Shown here piece by piece: positions 1-6,096 of a DNA stretch of 11,908 nucleotides (the stretch's first letter is position 1; each line of letters begins with the position of its first letter). The DNA comes from a bacterium. Lineage in GTDB: Bacteria > SZUA-79 > Acidulodesulfobacterales > Acidulodesulfobacteraceae. The notes beneath the pieces are model-generated. The model was not told the DNA's origin, searched no databases, and worked only from the letters and a program-made list of their open reading frames with translations. The DNA lies in the NCBI GenBank assembly GCA_021800805.1, contig JAJYYR010000019.1, positions 1 through 11,908 on the forward strand, given 5' to 3'. A program made the position numbers and the translations under genes.

Positions 1-4
1 AACC

Positions 5-346
5 TCAGTCTTCCTTATGATTTTTCCATGCGTCTTTGAATTTATCATAATTTTCCTCGATTATATTTTTAATTTCCTTAATTTGAGTTTTAGATAATTC
101 ATAGTTGTTTGCTAATTCTATTTTTGGACTAAGCCAGAATTTAGCCTCGCCGTTTTGGCACATAACATGTATATGCTCCGGCTTTCTTCTCTTGAAAAGG
201 ACGAGGAAGAAGGCCGCGTTTACAAAGAAAAATAAATTGAAGAGAAAATGTCCAAATGGCTCGAAAAATAATCTGGACATTAGAAGCCGCCGACGATATT
301 GAATCGATTGCAACATATATAGCCAGAGATTCTCATTTTTATGCAA
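5..346 (-). CDS. DUF4160 family protein, N-terminus doubtful
   Basis: This small protein is recognised by its C-terminal half (residues 55-113), which carries the DUF4160 pattern PEHIHV (56-61), then EAKFWL (67-72), and a helical tail ending IIEENYDKFKDAWKNHKE. The family is usually 70-90 residues, has no established biochemical function, and often sits beside DUF2442 in toxin-antitoxin-like pairs. A partner would lie past the left edge. The N-terminus is suspect. Residues 1-30 are encoded antisense to the start of a recognisable ParE fragment. Met23 (base 280) is a better start than Met1 but still overlaps that fragment. A Phe-rich stretch (38-50) replaces the usual short strand before the HIHV motif, so there may be a small insertion, a frameshift or a fused 5' end. 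The family call is fairly sure; whether the gene is intact is not. Confidence 0.6.
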   Translation of the reverse strand: MHKNENLWLYMLQSIQYRRRLLMSRLFFEPFGHFLFNLFFFVNAAFFLVLFKRRKPEHIHVMCQNGEAKFWLSPKIELANNYELSKTQIKEIKNIIEENYDKFKDAWKNHKED

Positions 347-450
347 AATCTTTCGTCCGTGAAATCATAAATGCAAGCCTTTCTCTTAAAGAATTTCCTG
401 AAGTTTATTTTTATTTTATTAACTTAAAGTTCCTTCAATTCTGTTTTTAA
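256..450 (+). pseudogene. Truncated RelE/ParE-type toxin fragment
   Basis: This is the only plus-strand coding sequence in the window that looks genuine. Residues 1-49 read as the N-terminal half of a ParE/RelE-superfamily toxin: the first strand (ARKIIWTLEA), helix 1 (DDIESIATYIARDS), helix 2 (FYAKSFVREIINASLSL), then KEFPE. A complete ParE is about 90-100 residues and continues with a Gly-Arg turn and the C-terminal sheet holding the functional residues. Here homology stops near base 402, and the frame runs into sequence antisense to the end of the TPR-sulfotransferase gene. No antitoxin is visible upstream; that space is taken by the minus-strand DUF4160 gene. The fragment is therefore very probably inactive and marks an old deletion or rearrangement. 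ParE rather than RelE is favoured by the sequence pattern but was not tested. Confidence 0.65.
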
Positions 451-2788
451 ATTTTTTCCATTCTTCGGAACTTCCTTTATAAATTTTTTTGCGCACTTGG
501 GCGAAACTGGCTGTTCGAACAGCCCGCTTGTTCTTCTCAAATTCCATGCAACCGTCTTCCCATTCAAGTCCGCAGTAATCAAGCAGTTTTTTAGTTTCTT
601 CCTTCTGGTTTAGCGTGAGTCTTTCATAATCGAGCCTGTATATGCGGTTTGGAAACATTTTTTCCCAAAATTCCATAAGGTTTTCGTATAGCCCGTAATA
701 CTTATATATGTCTTTCAAATCATAAGCAAAGCCCATCCCCGTTCCCGAAAATAGCTGTTTAAAAATAGACCAGCATACTGCGTCGCGATTCCTGACTGTA
801 TGAATTATTTTAACGGCTGAATTAAAAAGCAAGATAAAACCGAGCCAGCGAAAATTAAGCGGCATTTTATCCGTGAAGTATTTTTTACCGCTTTCGGTTA
901 ATCTATATATGCTCCCGTATTTATTTATTACATTTATATAATCCGATGCTATAAGCATGCTTATCTCTTCTGCGCCGCCTGATGCATAATGTTCTTTGGA
1001 TTCAAGATAATATTTTTTTACGAGTTCGTCCATTAAATCAAGTTCGCCTCCTCCGAATACCTTTGAGTGGGAGGAAATAATTTGCTCTACTAAACTAGTT
1101 CCAGATCTCGGCATTCCGACTATCATAATAGGCATTATATTTTCAGGCGCTATATTTAAAACCTTAATATTTGTATTTTTTGAACCTGAGGTAAACAAAG
1201 ACTTTATATCTTCAAAAAGCGAGATATCTTGCGCAATGTTATAGTTAAGCTTCATTTTCATAAGCATATTGCCTTCGGAATAAAGGTCGAAAGCGGCGTC
1301 AATGTTATTTAAGTCTTCATTGGCTTTGGCGAGAGCAAAACATATATATATTTTATCGGAAATATTTTTTATTATGTCGGAAAAATTATTTTCCTTTTTA
1401 TATTTATTATCGTTTTGATTATTATATCTGCCTCTATGGTCATCTTTATACTTATTATCATTATATTTGAAATTTTCATAAAGGTTTTGAAGCGTTTTAA
1501 GCTGCGTATCGTTTTTATCAAAAGTCTTTATTTGTGCTAAATTTTTGTGGCATAAAGCAAAATCGGGCTTAATAGATAATGCTTTCAAATAAAACTCTTT
1601 AGCTTCTTCCATTCTTCCGGTATCGTTAAAAAGATTGCCTATATTATTATAGGCTTCGGCATAGTTAGGATTTAGTTCAATTGCGCGCCTAAAATATTTT
1701 TCGGCTTCCGATTCGAATTCCGCTCCGGCTATCGACGTACCTGCTGTCTTATCAAACGCCGTATCTGCGGCTTTATCAAACGCCGTCTCGGCCGCTTTCA
1801 CCGATACAGGCAGCTGATTTTTATTTCTCAAAATATTTCCTAAATTATTATAGGCTTCGGCATAGTTTGGATTTAATTCTACGGCTTTCCTATAAAACAT
1901 TTCAGCGTCGTCTAATCTTTGAGAGTCGGCGCATAATAGTCCCAAATTATTATAAACTTTATAATTTTTAGGATTAATCTTTAAAGACAACTTATAATAT
2001 ATTTCCGCTTCTTTATTTCTCCCTGTGTCCTTTAAAAGATTGCCGATATTGTTATAGGCTTCTGCATAGTTAGGATTTAATTCAATTGCGCGCCTAAAAT
2101 ATTTTTCGGCTTCGACATAACCGCCTTTATCCTGTAAAATTATCGCAAGATTATTATAGCTTTCGACGAAATCAGGCTTTATTTCAATTGCGCGCCCGTA
2201 ACATTTCTCTGCTTCTTCGTTTTTACCGCTATATTTTAGAACGACGCCGAGGTTTAAATATGCTTCGGGATAATCAGGCTTAATTTCGATAACTTTTCTG
2301 TAACATTTTTCAGATTCTTCTAATTTTCCCTTATCTCTTAGAAGAACGCCGAGATTGTTAAGGGCTATCGTAAAATCAGGCTTTATTTCAATTGCGCGCC
2401 TATAACATTTCTCTGCTTCTTCGTTTTTACCGCTATATTTTAGAACGACGCCGAGATTTAAATATGCTTCTGGATAATCAGCGGGCTTTAGCGCAATAAT
2501 TCGCCGATAAATATTTTCTGCATCTTCATATTCGGCAAGTTCCGTATATACTATGCCTAAATTCATCATAGTTTCGATATCTTCAGGCATCAGTTCCATC
2601 GCTTTTTTCAACGGCGAAACAGCTTCTGGAAACCTTTTGAGATTTTTTAAAGACAAACCCAGCACTTTCCAAGGAATAAAATTATTGGGATATAATTTAG
2701 CGATTGCAAGGGAAAGTCTTTCGGCTTCTTTAAAATTTCCGCCGTTAAATGCATTTATAAGCGCGCTTAGTTCTTTCTGTAAATTCAT
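419..2788 (-). CDS. TPR-repeat sulfotransferase family protein
   Basis: The product is 789 residues. Residues 1-420 are a run of about ten 34-residue tetratricopeptide repeats, a protein-binding superhelix. Residues 555-775 are a sulfotransferase domain expected to transfer sulfate from PAPS. Visible motifs are the 5'-phosphosulfate loop GMPRSGTSLVEQ (558-569), TDKMPLNFRWLG (639-650), the 3'-phosphate segment HTVRNRDAVCWS (663-674) and a C-terminal VRTASFAQVRKKIYKGS (757-773) typical of TPR-linked sulfotransferases. There is no signal peptide or membrane segment, so it should be cytoplasmic. Two insertions stand out: an Ala-rich 8-residue tandem repeat between the helices of one TPR (332-347), and an Asn/Asp/Lys-rich linker (441-467). 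The start has no clear Shine-Dalgarno site, and the insertion sequence lies 78 bp upstream. The sulfate acceptor (glycan or protein) is not shown by the sequence. Confidence 0.88.
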   Translation of the reverse strand: MNLQKELSALINAFNGGNFKEAERLSLAIAKLYPNNFIPWKVLGLSLKNLKRFPEAVSPLKKAMELMPEDIETMMNLGIVYTELAEYEDAENIYRRIIALKPADYPEAYLNLGVVLKYSGKNEEAEKCYRRAIEIKPDFTIALNNLGVLLRDKGKLEESEKCYRKVIEIKPDYPEAYLNLGVVLKYSGKNEEAEKCYGRAIEIKPDFVESYNNLAIILQDKGGYVEAEKYFRRAIELNPNYAEAYNNIGNLLKDTGRNKEAEIYYKLSLKINPKNYKVYNNLGLLCADSQRLDDAEMFYRKAVELNPNYAEAYNNLGNILRNKNQLPVSVKAAETAFDKAADTAFDKTAGTSIAGAEFESEAEKYFRRAIELNPNYAEAYNNIGNLFNDTGRMEEAKEFYLKALSIKPDFALCHKNLAQIKTFDKNDTQLKTLQNLYENFKYNDNKYKDDHRGRYNNQNDNKYKKENNFSDIIKNISDKIYICFALAKANEDLNNIDAAFDLYSEGNMLMKMKLNYNIAQDISLFEDIKSLFTSGSKNTNIKVLNIAPENIMPIMIVGMPRSGTSLVEQIISSHSKVFGGGELDLMDELVKKYYLESKEHYASGGAEEISMLIASDYINVINKYGSIYRLTESGKKYFTDKMPLNFRWLGFILLFNSAVKIIHTVRNRDAVCWSIFKQLFSGTGMGFAYDLKDIYKYYGLYENLMEFWEKMFPNRIYRLDYERLTLNQKEETKKLLDYCGLEWEDGCMEFEKNKRAVRTASFAQVRKKIYKGSSEEWKKFKNRIEGTLS
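1749..1796 (-). repeat. 24-bp tandem repeat, two copies, inside the TPR gene
   Basis: Copies 1749-1772 and 1773-1796 match at 21 of 24 positions and keep the reading frame. They encode AADTAFDK and AAETAFDK. The repeat forms part of an insertion of roughly 28 residues between helix A and helix B of one TPR, a position where extra length is tolerated. Confidence 0.8.
2169..2481 (-). repeat. Intragenic duplication of a two-TPR unit
   Basis: Two 109-bp segments, 2169-2277 and 2373-2481, lie exactly 204 bp apart (two TPR units, 68 codons) and differ at only four positions by eye. They encode the repeated stretch around GVVLKYSGKNEEAEKCY. Identity this high at the DNA level, not just the protein level, points to recent duplication or gene conversion. 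A second near-identical pair in the same gene is at about 1629-1709 and 2034-2115, 405 bp apart. Confidence 0.85.
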
Positions 2789-2866
2789 AAATAAATAAAT
2801 CTGACACCATTATTTTAAAAAGAAAGATTGGAAGTGATGATAACTAAGCCGGTCTCGTATTTTTTA

Positions 2867-2884
2867 TCCTGACTTTGACACCTC
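2867..2884 (+). repeat. Left terminal inverted repeat of the IS
   Basis: TCCTGACTTTGACACCTC is the exact reverse complement of bases 4678-4695. It lies 93 bp beyond the transposase stop codon. Confidence 0.88.
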
Positions 2885-2977
2885 ACCCCATTCAAAGTCA
2901 ATAAAATAGCGCATCTGCATTTTTATTTAGTGCAAAATTTTACTACGATTGTTATTATGAGCAGTGTTTATGTGGGA

Positions 2978-4529
2978 TTAAACGGTATTAGGAATATTTT
3001 TAGGGTAGTTTATCCTTAAAGACGTGAATATGTTTTTGGCTAAAGAATCAGGTTTTATTTTTACGACAAATTTATTGCTTTCTAAATCTGCTTCTACTAA
3101 ATTCATCGAATTAAGGGCTTCTTTAATTCTTTCCGGCGAATAATCTATATCTTTCTCTTTAAGTTTAAATTCCAAATTTCTTTCAAGAAGGAAGGATAGG
3201 AAGCATACCATAAAGTGCCCTTTTATTCTTCCTTCCGTCCAGTGGAACACGGGTCTTACTTCCATGGAAGATTTCATAATGCGGAAGGATTCTTCTATCT
3301 TCCACAGCATACCGTAATTCGATATTATCTCTTTAGGGGTAAGGTCTAAGTCGTTGGTTTCTACGGCGTAATAACCGTCATATAACGAATCTTTTAAAAT
3401 AGCTTCTTCGTCTAAAGAGTAGGGGCATTGGCCGGTATTTTCAATGTATTTTTTTCCTCCTCTTTTATTGGAAGCTTTTATAAGGGAGGGTTTTGAGGTA
3501 TATTCAACAGCTTTTTTTATAAGCTTTTCTCTTTTCTTTGCATCGTTTTTAGCTCTTTCTTCCGAATAGGTTACTATTAAGTTTTTATCTTTTAAATCTA
3601 ATTTCTTATAATCGTAGTTTTTATCTTTTATAAAATCTTCTTTGGAAAGAACTTTTTTCAAAAGTTCTTTATTCATCGATTTAATTCTTGAAGATATAAT
3701 GTAGCGGAATCCCATATCTTTAATTTTTTCAAGATTGATTTTAGAATTCATTCCTTTATCAGCTACCACTATGATTCTATCTATATTGAATCTCTGTTTT
3801 AATTTCAATAACGATACCTCCAAAGTCTTCCCTTCATATGTATTGCCGGGGAAGAGTTCGTATCCGACGGGCATTCCGTTTTTGTCTATCAAAAGACCCA
3901 TTACTACCTGAACCTCGTTAAGTTTATTGTCTTTGGAAAAGCCGAAGTCTTTTAGAGAATCTTTCTTTACGGATTCGAAATAAAAGGTGGTTACGTCGTA
4001 GAATACAACGTCTAAACTTAAGTTGAAAAGATTCTTTACGCGGCTAAACAGATGATCTTCTATATTTTCTTTATTAGCCGACAAAATATCCAGCGAGCGG
4101 TATAAGTTATGAAGCTTAATATCCGGCAATCCTAAATATCTGTTTTGCAGGTTATAAGCTTTAAGCTTGGAAGAGGGATTTAAAAGATGGGTTATAACCA
4201 TTAAGAAAACGGAATCGTTTAAAGAATTCTATATTGCCGGATAAGCTTTTTAAAATCTTGGGCATATCCAAATCGTTCCATAATTTCTTATAAGGAAGAT
4301 ATCCGTAGTTAAACATTACTCCTTCGGGAATTTCTTCCGCCTTTATATCTTTTCCTTCCACTAAAGCGGATAAAGAGCGGATTAATTTTTTAATTCCCCT
4401 TTTTTCTTTAATGTTTTCCACTCTTCCGAAATTTAATAGAATCCTGTGCTTGGATATTCCGTTTTCTTTATACGATTCTACAATCTGTGCGTAAGTATGG
4501 TTGCCAGCTTTAATAGTTTTTAGAAACAT
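2978..4529 (-). pseudogene. IS1634-family DDE transposase, interrupted by a frameshift
   Basis: Two overlapping frames make up one transposase. The first (4529 to about 4224) begins MFLKTIKAGNHTYAQIVESY, the usual N-terminus of the family. The second (about 4222 to 2978) carries the RNase-H-like core: first Asp in FYDVTTFYFES, second Asp in VVADKGM, and Glu in the WKIEESFRIMK helix, followed by the conserved VRPVFHWTEGRIKGHF. The frames meet at 4221-4229. Dropping one T from the minus-strand run there (bases 4221-4223) gives the continuous reading NIEFLNDSVFLMVITHLLNP and a protein of 516 residues, normal for the family. All catalytic residues are intact, so the frameshift is the only visible lesion. 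It could be a mutation, a sequencing error in a short homopolymer, or, less likely, programmed +1 frameshifting. Confidence 0.85.
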
Positions 4530-4535
4530 AACTAT

Positions 4536-4564
4536 ATTATACTTTTACTATTGGTAAATGTCAA
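4536..4564 (-). promoter_or_regulatory. Consensus sigma-70 promoter of the transposase
   Basis: On the minus strand, TTGACA (4564-4559), a 17-base spacer and TATAAT (4541-4536) match the consensus perfectly. Only six bases separate the -10 box from the ATG at 4529, so transcription should start at or within a base or two of the start codon, giving a leaderless mRNA. Confidence 0.8.
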
Positions 4565-4677
4565 TATAATAAAATTAAATATCATTAAAATATTTTACTA
4601 CCTATTTTGAAAAAAAACGGCATTTTTGTGATAAAGAATACAGTAATTATGCGGTTTTTAAATTACAAAATTGCGAA

Positions 4678-4695
4678 GAGGTGTCAAAGTCAGGA
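4678..4695 (-). repeat. Right terminal inverted repeat of the IS
   Basis: GAGGTGTCAAAGTCAGGA is the exact reverse complement of bases 2867-2884. It lies 113 bp upstream of the transposase promoter. A degenerate extra copy of the motif seems to lie just outside, at 4706-4720. Confidence 0.88.
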
Positions 4696-5037
4696 CAACG
4701 GAATGGGTGTCCAGTCACGACCGGAATTTACAACTATAAATGCGCTTGAAAGTATAAAAGGTTCTCTCGGAAAATAATTAAGGCAGGCTCTCTGCTGTTT
4801 TTATCGCAATAAAATTCTACCTAATTCGTCAAGTTTACCGGACATAAATTTCATTTTTAGGATTTCATTTTTGCTTGCAAATTTCATATCAAATTCAGAA
4901 AGAATGGAAACTTAAATAAAAGTTCATGGAGATTATTTAAATTAAACTTGCCCATACTTTCAGTAAAAAAGATAAACGGATTATAGCATCTCGGACATAT
5001 CCGTCTTCTGCCATACGATATATGCGGATTTATAGTA
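4696..5037. other. 342-bp gap with possible remains of a decayed gene
   Basis: No intact gene is present. On the minus strand, directly after the fcl stop, an open frame without a proper start (5037-4884) reads through a CxxC pair (ICPRCYNPFIFF, codons at 4997-4986). A second frame then ends at 4801 after KFASKNEILKMKFMSGK. The two could be pieces of one frameshifted gene of unknown type. On the plus strand, 4703-4777 encodes 24 residues (starting MGVQSRPEF, ending KGSLGK) that may be the tail of a gene cut by the IS. I recognise none of these. No convincing hairpin-plus-T-run terminator for fcl was found. Confidence 0.3.
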
Positions 5038-6096
5038 TTAATTTGATTTATACCAATCATATGACTTCTTTGTTCCTTCGTTTAAAGGGATTTTCGCCTC
5101 CCACCCCAGCGCCTTTAATCTGCTGACGTCCAAAAGCTTTCTGGGCGTGCCGTCTGGTTTAGAGGTATCGTGCTTTATATCGCCTTCGTATCCGGTTACA
5201 TCCTTAATCATAAGCGCTAAGTCTTTAAGTTTAATATCTTCGCCCGTTCCTATGTTGATAAGCTCCCCTATGTCCTTATAGTCGTAATTATTCATAAGAA
5301 ACAAACAGGCGTCCGATAAGTCGTCGACATGAAGAAACTCCCTGTAAACCTCTCCCGTTCCCCAAAGAAGGATATGGTCATTAAATATGCCTGCTTTATT
5401 TAAAATATGTTCAATGGATTTTTCGTCTTCAAGATTTATTTCGTTATCTAAACCGAAACCTAAGGGATGCGTTTTAATATCTTTTACTATAAGGTCAAAA
5501 TCTTTTTTTTGAAGAAGTTTTCCGAGATGAAACTTCCTAATTAGCGCCGGCAAAACGTGGGCTGTTTCGAGATTGAAGTTGTCTTTATCTCCGTAAAGGT
5601 TTGTGGGCATAACGGAGATAAAATTAGTGCCGTACTGCTCATTGTAATACCTGCACAGTTTGATGGCGGATATCTTGGCAACGGCATAAGCCTCGTTAGT
5701 AGGTTCGAGGCTGCTGGACAAAAGGTATTCTTCTTTCATAGGCTGGGGGGCAAGTTTGGGATATATGCAGGAAGAGCCTAAGTTTAAGAGTTTTTTAACT
5801 CCGGATTTATAAGACGAATTTATGATATTCGAGGCTATCATAATATTGTCGTAAATGAATTCGGCTTTATATGTGTTATTTGCGACTATGCCTCCTACTT
5901 TTCCGGCGGATAGAAAGACGTAGTCGGGCTTTTCGGAAAAAAAGAAGTCTTCGGTTTCCTTCTGCCTTCTTAAGTCGAGTTCCTTGCTTCTTTTATATGT
6001 AAGATTATCAAAACCGTCCCGAGTAAGTTTCCTGAGGATAGAGGAGCCTACTAAACCGGTGTGTCCCGCTAAATACACTTTTGAATTTTTATCCAT
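5038..6096 (-). CDS. fcl: GDP-L-fucose synthase
   Basis: This NADPH-dependent epimerase/reductase turns GDP-4-keto-6-deoxy-D-mannose into GDP-L-fucose in the cytoplasm, the second step after Gmd. It is an extended short-chain dehydrogenase with the nucleotide-binding GHTGLVGS near residue 11, the SSCIYP segment near 108, and catalytic Tyr137/Lys141 in EAYAVAK. At 352 residues it is longer than the roughly 320-residue E. coli enzyme. The extra length is mostly a charged segment at about 195-240 just before LLWGTGEVYREFLHVDDL, and similar insertions occur in other bacterial Fcl proteins. Start choice: an ATG at 6102 is only one base from the AGGAGG site, whereas the ATG at 6096 is seven bases away, so 6096 is preferred. 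That ATG overlaps the gmd stop (TGATG), which implies translational coupling. Confidence 0.93.
   Translation of the reverse strand: MDKNSKVYLAGHTGLVGSSILRKLTRDGFDNLTYKRSKELDLRRQKETEDFFFSEKPDYVFLSAGKVGGIVANNTYKAEFIYDNIMIASNIINSSYKSGVKKLLNLGSSCIYPKLAPQPMKEEYLLSSSLEPTNEAYAVAKISAIKLCRYYNEQYGTNFISVMPTNLYGDKDNFNLETAHVLPALIRKFHLGKLLQKKDFDLIVKDIKTHPLGFGLDNEINLEDEKSIEHILNKAGIFNDHILLWGTGEVYREFLHVDDLSDACLFLMNNYDYKDIGELINIGTGEDIKLKDLALMIKDVTGYEGDIKHDTSKPDGTPRKLLDVSRLKALGWEAKIPLNEGTKKSYDWYKSN

Larger units (their letters stand above)
2867..4695 (-). mobile_element. IS1634-family insertion sequence, about 1.83 kb
   Basis: The element is bounded by 18-bp perfect terminal inverted repeats (2867-2884 and 4678-4695) around one transposase gene on the minus strand. 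Length, single-gene layout and transposase type all fit the IS1634 family (formerly grouped with IS4). It lies between fcl and the TPR-sulfotransferase gene. I could not find matching target-site duplications: the left flank reads tttttat before the repeat and the right flank acaacgg after it. The family normally leaves a 5-6 bp or longer duplication, so the flanks have either decayed or been rearranged since insertion. The broken transposase means it probably cannot move by itself. Confidence 0.88.

Noticed and set aside
1749..2481. CRISPR-like spaced repeats
   Set aside because: The repeats keep the reading frame and TPR periodicity within a coding region; they are duplicated protein repeats.
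2875..2880. TTGACA within each IS inverted repeat as a junction or outward -35 box
   Set aside because: Both copies point inward and no -10 box lies 16-18 bases downstream of them, so they do not form a recognisable promoter.
4981..5037. Hairpin around CGGACATATCCG as an fcl terminator
   Set aside because: The stem is only four base pairs and is not followed by a T-run at the right distance.
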